Origin: Thermanaerothrix sp034436175
GTDB lineage: Bacteria; Chloroflexota; Anaerolineae; Anaerolineales; Anaerolineaceae
Reading direction: 5' to 3'
Length of the DNA stretch: 64,000 bases
Assembly: GCA_964427505.1 (NCBI GenBank)
Contig: CAYRUO010000004.1
Location: 215,711-279,710 of the forward strand
This document shows, one piece after another, positions 8,536-17,873 of the stretch. Below the pieces are notes generated by a model that ran no database searches, was not told the origin of the DNA, and was given only the letters and a program-made list of their open reading frames with translations. Each line of letters starts with the position of its first letter. Position 1 is the first letter of the stretch. The position numbers were made by a program, and so were the translations under genes.

Positions 8536-10091
8536 GCACCGGTATCGCCATTCTCGATTTCGGCTCTCAATATACCCAGTTGATCGCCCGGCGGGTGCGT
8601 GAACTGCAGGTGTATTGCGAACTCTTTCCCTGGGATGCCCCCGCCGAAGTGGTTATGGCGCTGCAGCCTGTGGGCTTCATCCTCTCAGGGGGACCGGCAT
8701 CGGTCTATGCGCCAGGTGCGCCCCAAATTCCCACCTATGTCCTGGCGTCGGGACGCCCCATCTTGGGCATCTGCTACGGCATGCAGGCACTTGCCCATGC
8801 CCTGGGGGGAAAAGTTGCTCCGGCCCCTGAGCGCGAATACGGCCCGGCAGAGATCGAAACCATCCTGCCCAACCCATTGCTCCCGCCGGGGCGCCAGCGC
8901 GTCTGGATGTCGCACGGTGACCGCATCGAAATCCTACCGCCGGGGTTCAATGCCCTGGCACGCAGCCCGAACAGCCCTATTGCCGCCATGGGTGATCTGA
9001 ATCACCGTTATTACGGCGTGCAGTTTCATCCTGAGGTTCACCACACCCCCGGCGGCAAGGATATCCTACGCCGCTTTGTGGTGGATATTTGCGGCGCCAC
9101 CCCCGACTGGACGCCCGAATCCATCATCACCCAAGCCGTGGAACGCATTCGGGCCCAAGTTGGGCATGAACGCGCGCTGGCAGCGGTCAGCGGCGGAGTG
9201 GATTCCAGTGTAGCCGCTGCCCTGGTACAGCGTGCCATCGGTGACCGATTGGTCGCCGTGTTTGTGGATACCGGCTTGCTCCGCCAGGGAGAACGCGAGC
9301 AGGTCGAGTTGGCGTTTCGCCATACCTTGGGCGCCAATCTCATTGTGGTAGATGCCGCGTCAACCTTCCTCAACGCTTTGAAAGGTATCACCGATCCCGA
9401 AGAAAAACGGCGCATCATCGGCGAGACGTTTATCCGCGTCTTCGAGCAGGAAGCGCGCCGCCTAGGGACGATTCGCTTCCTGGTGCAGGGCACAATCTAT
9501 CCCGATGTGGTCGAATCCCGCGCTCCCGACCGCGCTCATGCCCAACGCATCAAGACCCACCACAACGTTGGCGGCCTGCCCCCTGACCTCAGTTTCGAAC
9601 TGGTAGAACCTCTGCGCTATCTGTTCAAGGACGAGGTCCGCCGTGTCGGCGAAGCCCTAGGTTTACCACCGGCGTTAGTATGGCGCCAGCCTTTCCCCGG
9701 CCCGGGCTTGGCTGTGCGCTGTTTGGGTGAAGTCACCGCCGAACGCTTGGCCCGTCTGCGCGCTGCGGATGCAATCTTCACCGGCGAACTGGAACGCGCC
9801 GGATTACTGCAACAGCGCCTGGGCGAGGACGAATCCGCCGCCGTAGCGCAGGCCTTTGCCGTGCTTCTGCCGGTGCAGTCGGTCGGCGTCATGGGCGATC
9901 AACGCACTTACCAGGATGTGGTTGCCCTGCGCGCTGTGACCACCCAAGACTTCATGACCGCCCACTGGGCACGCTTGTCCGCAGATTTGCTGGAGCGGGT
10001 TGCTAACCGCATCGTCAATGAAGTGGACGGGATCAACCGCGTCGTGTATGATATTACCAGTAAACCTCCTGCAACCATTGAATGGGAATAA
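8532..10091 (+). CDS. guaA: GMP synthase (glutamine-hydrolysing)
   Basis: A 519-residue cytoplasmic two-domain enzyme that aminates XMP to GMP. The class I amidotransferase domain (1-190) has the oxyanion GGPASV motif, the nucleophile Cys in GICYGMQ near residue 79 and the catalytic HPE in QFHPEVHH. The PP-loop ATP pyrophosphatase domain begins at AVSGGVDSS near residue 218. The C-terminal dimerisation domain ends with the invariant PPATIEWE. It is translationally coupled to xpt, so the pair channels salvaged xanthine to GMP. Confidence 0.98.
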   Translation: MSTGIAILDFGSQYTQLIARRVRELQVYCELFPWDAPAEVVMALQPVGFILSGGPASVYAPGAPQIPTYVLASGRPILGICYGMQALAHALGGKVAPAPEREYGPAEIETILPNPLLPPGRQRVWMSHGDRIEILPPGFNALARSPNSPIAAMGDLNHRYYGVQFHPEVHHTPGGKDILRRFVVDICGATPDWTPESIITQAVERIRAQVGHERALAAVSGGVDSSVAAALVQRAIGDRLVAVFVDTGLLRQGEREQVELAFRHTLGANLIVVDAASTFLNALKGITDPEEKRRIIGETFIRVFEQEARRLGTIRFLVQGTIYPDVVESRAPDRAHAQRIKTHHNVGGLPPDLSFELVEPLRYLFKDEVRRVGEALGLPPALVWRQPFPGPGLAVRCLGEVTAERLARLRAADAIFTGELERAGLLQQRLGEDESAAVAQAFAVLLPVQSVGVMGDQRTYQDVVALRAVTTQDFMTAHWARLSADLLERVANRIVNEVDGINRVVYDITSKPPATIEWE

Positions 10092-10122
10092 GCCCATCGT
10101 GTCCATCCTCTTTTAGCCGTTG

Positions 10123-12066
10123 ATGATCTTTTCGCATTTGTGCCGATTTAAAAGGCCGTTTTTTCTCAGCCTGGTGGTGGTCACCGCGCTGTTGTTGATA
10201 CATGCCGCCCCAAGCGCCGACGCTCAGGTGGCGGAGCGCGTCCTCATCCGCCAGGTGGACAGTGCCGCCTTTCCCACCGTGAGCGTATATGTTGAGGCCT
10301 ATGACACCGCCGGACAATTTATCCAAAATCTGAACCCGGAAGACCTCACCATCCTGGAAAACGGCCAACCACGCCCCCCATTAAATCTGACTCTTCTAAA
10401 CCCCGGTGCGCACCTTATCCTGGTCTTCAATTATGGCCCAGAGTGGAGCGTCGCCTATGCGCAACGTTCTCGCTTTCAATACCTGCGCCAGCATTGGCTG
10501 GCGTGGGCACAAGCCCAGCCCTCGCCTACCAGTGACCGCCTCAGCCTGATCACCAATAGCGGCTTGCAACTGGTACGTAACAACGACCCCACCCGCTGGG
10601 CTGACTGGCTGGAATCCGCCCGCCCCGACTTACAACGCGAAGCGGCTTCGCTCAACGGCCTTACGCGCGCCCTCGACCTGGCTGCTACCTCCGACCCCGA
10701 AAATCCTCAGCGTCCGGTGATCTTCTTCCTCACGGCACCGTTGCCCGCGGCAACGCTACCTGCCCTGGCCGACCTGGGTCAGCGGGCACAAACGCTAAGC
10801 GTACCCATTCATGTCTGGATGGTTGCCCATGCCCGCGCCTCCACGCGCCTGCCGCAAAACTACGCCGCGCTGAACGATCTGGCCATCCAGAGCGGCGGGC
10901 AGTTCACCCTCTTCAGCGGCCCGGAGCCCTTACCCGACCCTGAGCCCATACTGCGCCCGTTGCGCTTTCGCTACCGGGTTACTTACATTTCTAACCTCAC
11001 CACCAGCGGCGAGCAAGAATTGAGTGTGCGGCTCACCCATGAGGGAGTAACGCTGGAATCGGAGCCCATATCCTTCGATCTTACCGTGCTCCCCCCCAAT
11101 CCGATCCTGCTGGCCCCCCCTGCTCAGATCATGCGCACTTGGCAAAGCCCTGAGGGACAACGTGAACGCTATCTCGCTCCCTCAACGTATGCCTTTTCAT
11201 TCATTACCGAATTTCCCGACCAACATCCCCGTCCCCTTCGCGCCGCCCGGCTCTACGTCAATGACGTGCTGGTGACCGAACGGTTAGAACCTCCATTTGA
11301 GGTCTTAGAGTGGCCGTTGGAAGAGGTCACCGCTAACGGGCGCTACCGCGTTCGGATCGAGGTTGAGGACAGCCTTGGCCTTAGGGGGCAAAGCCAGGAT
11401 TGGCCGATCGAGGTGATTGTGGCTGAACCGCTGCGCAGCCCTCTTGAACAGACCTGGCAGCGCCTCTCTTCTCCGGAGGTGCTTCCCTTCTGGGCGGTGA
11501 TCTTGAGTGCGGTAACCTTAGGGCTTGTCCTTTGGCGCTGGCGTGCCTACCACCGCCTGACCCAGCCTCTCTATGCGCGATGGACCGCCAGACAGCGTGG
11601 TAAAACCGCCCCACCCGCCGCATCTTCGCCCACAATAACTCTATCCCCCCTTGCCGCACCCCCTTCAGCCGCCTCAGCCTGGCTGGTGTGGTTGAACTCA
11701 GATGAGGTGCCGTTCTTCTTCCCCCGTGATGAGACAGCCGTGCCTCCCTCTGAACAGCGCTTCTATCCCCTGCCCCAGGCCGACGTCGCTTTGGGCAGCG
11801 ACCGCCAGCGCGCGACCGTATGGATTCCGCACCCCAGTGTGGAAGGTGTTCATGCCCATCTCACCTACGGTCCGGAGGGTTACAAGTTGACCGATGCCGG
11901 TACCGTCGCCGGCACCTGGCTCAACGGCGCCGCGCTCCCTCCAGAAGGGGCGTGGCTCACCCATGGGGATATTGTGCATCTGGGAAGCGTCGCACTACGC
12001 TTTGAAACCGCGCATCCTGCCCCTCAACCGCGTCCCTCGTTGCGTCCTTACGAGGAAATCCTATGA
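10123..12066 (+). CDS. Membrane protein with extracytoplasmic VWA-like region and cytoplasmic FHA domain
   Basis: About 647 residues. The N-terminus is a signal or anchor ending near AQVAERV. A long extracytoplasmic part (about 40-330) resembles a VWA-type fold, with VSVYVEAYD and HLILVFNYG strands; the MIDAS motif is not convincing. An Ig-like stretch follows (330-440), then one transmembrane helix at about 452-473 (FWAVILSAVTLGLVLW). A proline-rich linker leads to a C-terminal FHA domain (about 560-640) with recognisable GSDRQ, HPSVEGVHA and GTWLNG motifs. FHA domains bind phosphothreonine, and the next gene is a PP2C phosphatase with ATGA overlap. A TTG at 10120 is an alternative start; no clear ribosome site is seen. 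Confidence 0.8.
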   Translation: MIFSHLCRFKRPFFLSLVVVTALLLIHAAPSADAQVAERVLIRQVDSAAFPTVSVYVEAYDTAGQFIQNLNPEDLTILENGQPRPPLNLTLLNPGAHLILVFNYGPEWSVAYAQRSRFQYLRQHWLAWAQAQPSPTSDRLSLITNSGLQLVRNNDPTRWADWLESARPDLQREAASLNGLTRALDLAATSDPENPQRPVIFFLTAPLPAATLPALADLGQRAQTLSVPIHVWMVAHARASTRLPQNYAALNDLAIQSGGQFTLFSGPEPLPDPEPILRPLRFRYRVTYISNLTTSGEQELSVRLTHEGVTLESEPISFDLTVLPPNPILLAPPAQIMRTWQSPEGQRERYLAPSTYAFSFITEFPDQHPRPLRAARLYVNDVLVTERLEPPFEVLEWPLEEVTANGRYRVRIEVEDSLGLRGQSQDWPIEVIVAEPLRSPLEQTWQRLSSPEVLPFWAVILSAVTLGLVLWRWRAYHRLTQPLYARWTARQRGKTAPPAASSPTITLSPLAAPPSAASAWLVWLNSDEVPFFFPRDETAVPPSEQRFYPLPQADVALGSDRQRATVWIPHPSVEGVHAHLTYGPEGYKLTDAGTVAGTWLNGAALPPEGAWLTHGDIVHLGSVALRFETAHPAPQPRPSLRPYEEIL

Positions 12067-12872
12067 TTCGCCTGCCTCATCCACACCTTCCGGTGGTGAT
12101 GCTCTCGGATCGCGGGCGCCAGCGCCAGAAGAACGAAGATCGCCTGCAGGTCAGCGCACTAGCCACGGATCATGCCCCCGATCAACCACTGCTCCTGGCC
12201 GTGCTGGCCGATGGCATGGGTGGACACCAAGCCGGCGAGGTAGCCGCCGAATTGGCCGTGACCAAGGTGGAGGAATTTGTGCTCGAACACGGAGATACCC
12301 TTGCACCGCTCCCGCTTCTGGTGGAAGCCCTGCGTTACGCCAGCCAGGTCATTTACACCCAGGGGCAGCGCAACCCCAATCAGAGCGGCATGGGCGCCAC
12401 TTGCACCTGTGCACTGATTCAAGAGAAACGACTCTTTATTGCTAACGTGGGTGATTCTCGGATATATCTGATGCGCAACGGACAGCCGTACCGCCTGAGC
12501 ATTGATCATACCTGGGTGCAAGAAGCGTTAGATAACGGTTGGATCACCCGTGAAGAAGCGCTCAATCACCCCCAGGCGCACATGATTCGTCAATTCCTCG
12601 GCTCGCCCACGCCGCCCGAGGTAGATCTTCGCCTGCGCCTTTCAACCCAGGAAAGCGATCACCAAGCCCAGGCTAACCAGGGATTACACTTGGAAGCAGG
12701 GGACTATATCCTCCTATGCAGTGACGGTCTGAGCGACTTGGTAGAAGATGAAGAAATGGCTCACCTGCTCACGCGCCAACCAATGGAACGCGCCGCCCGC
12801 TTGCTGGTTGACCTGGCCAATCAGCGCGGCGGTCACGATAACATCTCTTTGATTGTGATCAGCGTGCCTTAA
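12063..12872 (+). CDS. PP2C-family serine/threonine protein phosphatase
   Basis: A 269-residue PPM/PP2C phosphatase, Stp1/PrpC-like and cytoplasmic. Metal-binding motifs appear in order: KNEDRL, VLADGMGGH near residue 50, ANVGDSRIY near 124, CSDGLSD near 220 and GGHDNISL near 258. These Asp/Gly positions hold the two Mn/Mg ions. The start overlaps the FHA gene stop by 4 bp, strongly suggesting that the two proteins act on the same phosphoprotein pathway. No Hanks-type kinase gene lies in the window. The stop overlaps the convergent gene in a TTAA. Confidence 0.95.
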   Translation: MIRLPHPHLPVVMLSDRGRQRQKNEDRLQVSALATDHAPDQPLLLAVLADGMGGHQAGEVAAELAVTKVEEFVLEHGDTLAPLPLLVEALRYASQVIYTQGQRNPNQSGMGATCTCALIQEKRLFIANVGDSRIYLMRNGQPYRLSIDHTWVQEALDNGWITREEALNHPQAHMIRQFLGSPTPPEVDLRLRLSTQESDHQAQANQGLHLEAGDYILLCSDGLSDLVEDEEMAHLLTRQPMERAARLLVDLANQRGGHDNISLIVISVP

Positions 12873-13753
12873 TCCACCCCATCTAACACACCTGCCGCCC
12901 GTGCCCGCGCCAGGATACCCTCGGCACGACGGATAACCGGACGATCTACCATCTGCCCCTGCCAGGCGAATGCCCCTTTGCCCTGAGCCTGATGGGCTTC
13001 AAAGGCAGCCAGCAGTTCCCGTGCCCATGCAATCTCCTCGGGGGAGGGCGTGAAAGCCATTTGCACCGGCAAGACCTGATTAGGGTGAATAATCTGCTTC
13101 CCGCTAAATCCCAAGGTAGCCCCACGTTCGGCTTCCTGGCGCACCCACGCCACATCTTGGAAGTCCACCGTGACCCAATCTATCGCCTGCAAGCCGAATG
13201 CTGCCGCATGCATCACCAAGGTACTGCGAGCATGGAAGAGTTCCCAACCCTCGCGGGTTCGTTTGGCGCCCAACTCAGCCGCCAAATCCTCCGCGCCGAA
13301 AATCAGCGCCTGCAGGCGGGGCGTGGCTTGGCAAATCTCGGCCAGATGTAGAAACGCCCGCGCCCGCTCAATAACGGCAAGCAGGACGATTTTTCCGCTC
13401 GGCCAGCCTGCGCGCTGCTCGGCGGCCTGAATGTGCGTCTCTACCCAGCGCAAATCCTCTGCCGCGAGCACCTTAGGTAGCACAATGCCATCGGGTTGGG
13501 CCGGTAACACCGCGGCTAAATCCGCCTCGGCCAAACCGCTCTCCACGCCGTTGATGCGCACCAGGCGCTCGGCACGACCAAAATCCAGCGTTGCCAGGGC
13601 TTGGACGATGTTATGGCGCGCTTCCTCTTTGCGATTCTGCGCCACCCCATCCTCCAAATCCAGGCACACACAATCCACACCCAACGTGGTCGCTTTTTGG
13701 ATCTTACGCCAGTCATCGGCCGGGACATATAAAAGCGCTCGTCGCGCTCGCAC
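12869..13753 (-). CDS. HpcH/HpaI aldolase, CitE-like CoA-ester lyase
   Basis: A 294-residue TIM-barrel lyase of the citrate lyase beta / malyl-CoA lyase family. The N-terminus LLYVPADDWRKIQKA contains the family's Arg/Lys pattern. VCLDLEDGV near residue 32 holds the metal-binding Glu region; LVRINGVES and LIFGAEDLAAELG carry the remaining acidic ligands. It starts at a GTG with AGGAGGT upstream. The lone gene, without citrate lyase alpha or gamma, points to a stand-alone CoA-ester lyase such as malyl-, methylmalyl- or citramalyl-CoA lyase. The substrate is not decidable from sequence alone. Confidence 0.88.
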   Translation of the reverse strand: MRARRALLYVPADDWRKIQKATTLGVDCVCLDLEDGVAQNRKEEARHNIVQALATLDFGRAERLVRINGVESGLAEADLAAVLPAQPDGIVLPKVLAAEDLRWVETHIQAAEQRAGWPSGKIVLLAVIERARAFLHLAEICQATPRLQALIFGAEDLAAELGAKRTREGWELFHARSTLVMHAAAFGLQAIDWVTVDFQDVAWVRQEAERGATLGFSGKQIIHPNQVLPVQMAFTPSPEEIAWARELLAAFEAHQAQGKGAFAWQGQMVDRPVIRRAEGILARARAAGVLDGVD

Positions 13754-13791
13754 AATTCACCTCCTGCACCTTTCTCCGATCCAAGATGAAT

Positions 13792-13797
13792 TATAAT
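13792..13797 (+). promoter_or_regulatory. -10 element of the helicase gene
   Basis: A perfect TATAAT lies 55 bp upstream of the chosen helicase start in the divergent gap. No good -35 is visible at 16-18 bp. Confidence 0.35.
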
Positions 13798-13851
13798 GCT
13801 AAGCACCTTCACCTCTCGCCAGAGGAAGGGTCAGCCCCATTAGGACGATCT

Positions 13852-16062
13852 ATGCCGGACGAATCAACCTTAGAGTTCTTGAAACACCTCAACGCCGAAC
13901 AGTACCGCGCTGTGACCGCGGGAGAAGGCCCTATCCTGGTCCTGGCCGGACCGGGTTCGGGTAAAACGCGCGTCCTTACCCAGCGCATCGCCTATCTGGT
14001 CAAGGGTATGGGTGTCCGTCCCCACCACATCCTCGCCGTCACCTTCACCAACAAGGCCGCGCGCGAAATGCAGCACCGCCTGGAAGGCCTGCTGGGTGAG
14101 CAAGCCCAATACCTTTGGTTGGGAACCTTTCACGCCATCTGCGCCCGCATCTTGCGGCGCGAAGCCGCCCACTTGCCCTTTGACCACAACTTTGTCATCA
14201 TGGATGCCGATGACCAGATTGCCCTGGTGCGTCAGGCGCTTAAAGCCCTCAATCTGGATGAAAAACTCTACCGCCCGGCCGGAATCCATGCCACTATCTC
14301 CATGGCGAAAAACAACCTGATCGGTCCGGACGAGTTTACCCCCCGCACCTACCGCGATGAAATCGTCAAACGCGTCTATCAGCGCTACCAGGAATTTCTG
14401 CGCGCCAACAACGCCGTGGATTTCGATGACCTGCTGATCGAAACCGTGCGCCTGTTGCGCGATAATCCCCCTATCCTGGAACGCTATGCCGGGCGCTTTG
14501 AACATGTGTTGGTGGATGAGTTTCAGGACACCAACCTGGTGCAGTACGAGTTGCTCAAACTGCTGGCTTCGGTGCATCAAAACGTCTTTGTCGTGGGCGA
14601 TGAAGATCAGTCCATCTATCGCTGGCGCGGTGCGGATTACCGCAATGTCTTGCGCTTCGAATCGGAATTTCCTAACGTCCAAAAAATCTTACTGCAGCAA
14701 AATTATCGCTCCACCCAAACCGTCCTGGATGCCGCGCAGGGGGTGATTAACCGCAACCACCAGCGCACGCCCAAAAAACTGTTCTCCGACCGCGGACGTG
14801 GTGATCCGATTATCCTCTATGAGGCGGTGGATGAATTCGCCGAGGCCGCATTTGTCGTGGATACCATCCGCCAGTGGATCGAGAGCGGCAAAGCCAAGGG
14901 GAGTGATTTCGCGGTCATGTACCGCACCAATGCCCAATCCCGCCTGCTGGAAGAGGCTTTCCTACGGGCAGGAATACCCTATCATCTCGTAGGGGCACAA
15001 CGCTTCTACGGCCGCCGCGAGGTCAAAGATGTCATCGCCTTCCTGCGTTTAGCCCAAAACCCCGAAGATGAAATCAGTTTACTGCGGGTGATCAACGTCC
15101 CCCCACGGGGCGTCGGCGAGAAAACCCTGGTGGCGTTGCAGTTGCTGGCGCGCGAAGCTCACCTTGCCCCCGGTCGTTTGCTGATCGAACTGGGCGAAAA
15201 GGGGCATGACTCACCCTATTGGACGCGCTTCCCCGGGCGTAGTGCCATGCTGCTGGCCGACTTCGGCGCACTGCTGGCCAAATGGCATCACACGCGCGAT
15301 ACCCTCTCCCTGATCGAACTCTTTGACCGCATCCTGACCGATATCGGGTATGAACCGTATATCAACGATGGTAGCGAAGAGGGCCAGGATCGCTGGGAGA
15401 ACGTGCAGGAACTGCGCCGACTGGCCTTTGAGTATCGCGAGCGCGGCTTGAGCGCCTTCCTAGAAGATTTAGCCCTGGTATCGGATCAAGATACCCTGCC
15501 CCAAGACCAAAACGCCCCCACCCTGCTCACCCTGCATGCGGCGAAGGGGTTGGAATTTCCTCAGGTCTTCATTGTTGGGCTGGATGAAGGGTTACTGCCC
15601 CACACCCGCTCGCGCGATGATCCTGAGGAATTGGCCGAAGAACGCCGCTTGTTTTACGTTGGCCTCACCCGGGCGAAAGATCGCCTTTACTTGGTGCGCG
15701 CCCTGCGTCGCAGTTCTTTTGGGTATCACGAAACCCAAGAGCCCTCGCGTTTTCTGGAAGATATTGACGAACGGCTCATCCGACGCCAGGGCTACCGTCC
15801 AACGCGCGCCACCTCCACGACCTGGACCACCGAGCGCACCCCCGGCGTTCGCACCCCTCCCTCCCCCGCCCACGCCGCCATTCTGCAACCGCGCTACCGC
15901 CCCGGACAGCGTGTGCGGCATCCTTCGTGGGGCGAGGGCATGGTCGTGGACAGCCGCGTCCAGGAAGACGGCGAGGAAACCGTAGACGTGTTCTTTGAAA
16001 GTGTAGGGTTCAAGCGCGTGATTGCATCCATCGCCCGTCTGGAAGCCGTCAATCCCGACTAG
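13852..16062 (+). CDS. pcrA: UvrD/PcrA-type ATP-dependent 3'-5' DNA helicase
   Basis: A 736-residue superfamily 1A helicase for repair and fork restart. Walker A is AGPGSGKT (32-39), the TFTNKAA motif Ia follows, then VDEFQDT (Walker B, near 220), GDEDQSIYRWRGA (motif III), NYRS (motif IV), TLHAAKGLEF (motif V) and VGLTRAK (motif VI). The C-terminus ends in a Tudor-like domain (PGQRVRHPSWGEG onward), which in PcrA contacts RNA polymerase. I chose ATG 13852 because AGGA lies six bases upstream; an upstream ATG at 13786 would add 22 residues without homology. Length matches the family. Confidence 0.95.
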   Translation: MPDESTLEFLKHLNAEQYRAVTAGEGPILVLAGPGSGKTRVLTQRIAYLVKGMGVRPHHILAVTFTNKAAREMQHRLEGLLGEQAQYLWLGTFHAICARILRREAAHLPFDHNFVIMDADDQIALVRQALKALNLDEKLYRPAGIHATISMAKNNLIGPDEFTPRTYRDEIVKRVYQRYQEFLRANNAVDFDDLLIETVRLLRDNPPILERYAGRFEHVLVDEFQDTNLVQYELLKLLASVHQNVFVVGDEDQSIYRWRGADYRNVLRFESEFPNVQKILLQQNYRSTQTVLDAAQGVINRNHQRTPKKLFSDRGRGDPIILYEAVDEFAEAAFVVDTIRQWIESGKAKGSDFAVMYRTNAQSRLLEEAFLRAGIPYHLVGAQRFYGRREVKDVIAFLRLAQNPEDEISLLRVINVPPRGVGEKTLVALQLLAREAHLAPGRLLIELGEKGHDSPYWTRFPGRSAMLLADFGALLAKWHHTRDTLSLIELFDRILTDIGYEPYINDGSEEGQDRWENVQELRRLAFEYRERGLSAFLEDLALVSDQDTLPQDQNAPTLLTLHAAKGLEFPQVFIVGLDEGLLPHTRSRDDPEELAEERRLFYVGLTRAKDRLYLVRALRRSSFGYHETQEPSRFLEDIDERLIRRQGYRPTRATSTTWTTERTPGVRTPPSPAHAAILQPRYRPGQRVRHPSWGEGMVVDSRVQEDGEETVDVFFESVGFKRVIASIARLEAVNPD

Positions 16063-16283
16063 CGCCCTGCGCCGCGCCTAAACCAAAAGCGCCACCCCTT
16101 CAATGCCGAATTCGGGTTAACTGCGGACGCGCGGGGCATTTTCCAACGCGGATCGCGTTCATAGTTTCCGCGAAGGTCTAGCCCAGAAAACACGAATGAT
16201 AAGCCCTGGACGACCTGCACCAGCGCACCAATGTCACGCGGCAGGTCATCCAAGAGCCCGGCATACTCTCGGAAATCCGTCAT
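16059..16283 (-). pseudogene. Probable remnant of a transglutaminase-like domain gene
   Basis: A 74-codon frame whose first 28 residues, centred on LDDLPRDIGALVQVVQGL, resemble the start of bacterial transglutaminase-domain proteins (typically about 250-300 residues, LPRD-(V/I)-x-L-x-x-V-V-Q-G pattern). After this the similarity stops, and the catalytic Cys-His-Asp core is absent. The simplest reading is a truncated or decayed gene. The resemblance is from memory of the family. Its stop shares a CTAG with the helicase stop. Confidence 0.4.
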
Positions 16284-16430
16284 TCCCGCCGGTTGGGCAT
16301 AATGAGCCTTCGTATGCCTAATGCCTACGTTGACTTAAAGCGGCAGGGATACCTTATAACGTCCATTGTAAGCCCGTCGAGATGAAGCCCACCCCGGAGA
16401 AGCGTTCAATACCAGTACAAGGTTGACCTC

Positions 16431-16458
16431 TTGTATTTATGATAAATCAGACTATAAT
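16431..16458 (+). promoter_or_regulatory. Promoter of the NADH dehydrogenase gene
   Basis: TTGTAT and a perfect TATAAT are separated by 16 bp, 53 bp upstream of the ndh start. A second TTGACC at 16423-16428 is too far for the same -10. Confidence 0.55.
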
Positions 16459-16511
16459 AGTAATAGTTACCAAATTCACAATCTCGCCGGTTACAGGCCT
16501 AGGAGGCCCCG

Positions 16512-17858
16512 ATGAAAACATCCCCATCTTCTCACCCCCACATTGTGATTATCGGCGGCGGCTTTGGCGGCTTACGCGCGGCACGGGCTTTGGCTAAAGC
16601 CCCGGTGCGGATCACCCTCATAGACCGCCGTAACTACCATCTCTTTCAACCGCTGCTCTATCAGGTCGCTAGTGCCGGTTTAGCGCCGGAGGAAATCGCC
16701 TACCCCCTACGCGGGATTTTCCGCCATCAGCGTAACCTGACCTTCGTCATGGCAGACGTGCAACACATCAATCTGAATGACCGCACTCTGCTGACCAGTG
16801 CCGGACTAATCGCCTACGATTATCTTATCCTTGCTACCGGCAGTGCGACCAACACCTTTGGATTGCATAATGTAACCAAGTATGCCTTTGGGCTCAAAGA
16901 TATTGACGAAGCCCTGGCCATCCGCAACCACATCCTGAGCCGTTTCGAATTGGCCACTCAGCAATCCGATCCCGCCGAGCGCCAGGCGATGCTGACCTTT
17001 GCGATCGTGGGCGGTGGACCAACCGGCATTGAATGCGCCGGCGCCTTGATCGAGTTAATCCGCCTGGTGTTGCGAAAGGATTATCCCACCCTCAACCTAT
17101 CCCAGGCCCGCGTGGTGCTACTGGAAGCCACCGACCGTCTGCTGGGCAACCTGCCGCCCGACCTAGGCCAAGCCGCTCAGACGGCGCTACGCGAGAAAGG
17201 GGTAGACGTGTGGTTGGGGGCTCAAGTGCGAGACTATGATGGTCAGCGTATCTATCTGGCCGATGGGCGTATCCTTCCGGCTCACACCCTGATCTGGGCT
17301 GCCGGGGTGCAAGCCGCCGAACTCGTCCAAACTTTACCCCTTGCATTGGGCAGTCAAAAGCGCGTGCGCGTTCTGCCTACATTGCAGGCACCCGGATACC
17401 CAGAGGTTTTCGTCATCGGTGATGCGGCTTACGTAGAGGACGAACACGGTCAGCCCCTGCCCATGATGGCGCCGGTAGCCATGCAGCAAGGGGAGCACGC
17501 CGCCCGCAACATCCTGCGCACCCTGCGCGGGGAACCCCTACAGCCTTTCCGCTATCGCGATCTGGGCAGTATGGCCACCATTGGCCGCAACCAGGCCGTC
17601 GCCGCGCTCTTCGGTATCCATCTTAAAGGGTTCATCGCCTGGATGATTTGGCTCTTCGTGCACCTGATGCAGTTGGTGGGCTTTCGCAATCGCTTGGTAG
17701 TGCTGATCAACTGGGCGTGGGAATATTTCCGCTTTGAGCGCGCGGCCCGTCTGATTTACCCCCTGCCGCGGGCACAGCCTGCGCCGGGCACAGCCACCCC
17801 GCCCGCCGGGGAAAAGACCCCGGCGGAAGTCGTTGCGACTACCTACCACCCCAACTAG
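16512..17858 (+). CDS. ndh: Type II NADH dehydrogenase (NDH-2)
   Basis: A 448-residue membrane-associated flavoprotein that oxidises NADH and reduces quinone without pumping protons. The FAD Rossmann motif IIGGGFGGLRAAR is at about 12-24, followed by NYHLFQPLLYQVA, a hallmark of the family. The NADH-binding motif IVGGGPTGIECAG lies near residue 162, and FVIGDAAYVED near 302 is the second FAD motif. The C-terminus has a hydrophobic pair (GFIAWMIWLFVHLMQLVGF) that anchors the protein, then a Pro/Thr tail. A strong AGGAGG precedes the ATG by five bases. It would feed quinol to the alternative complex III encoded at the right end of the window. Confidence 0.94.
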   Translation: MKTSPSSHPHIVIIGGGFGGLRAARALAKAPVRITLIDRRNYHLFQPLLYQVASAGLAPEEIAYPLRGIFRHQRNLTFVMADVQHINLNDRTLLTSAGLIAYDYLILATGSATNTFGLHNVTKYAFGLKDIDEALAIRNHILSRFELATQQSDPAERQAMLTFAIVGGGPTGIECAGALIELIRLVLRKDYPTLNLSQARVVLLEATDRLLGNLPPDLGQAAQTALREKGVDVWLGAQVRDYDGQRIYLADGRILPAHTLIWAAGVQAAELVQTLPLALGSQKRVRVLPTLQAPGYPEVFVIGDAAYVEDEHGQPLPMMAPVAMQQGEHAARNILRTLRGEPLQPFRYRDLGSMATIGRNQAVAALFGIHLKGFIAWMIWLFVHLMQLVGFRNRLVVLINWAWEYFRFERAARLIYPLPRAQPAPGTATPPAGEKTPAEVVATTYHPN

Positions 17859-17873
17859 AGCACCCTGTTGGCG

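Noticed and set aside
13591..13851. N-terminal extension of the helicase
   Set aside because: The frame is open, but it overlaps the divergent lyase gene, has no helicase homology and lacks a ribosome site; AGGA points to 13852.
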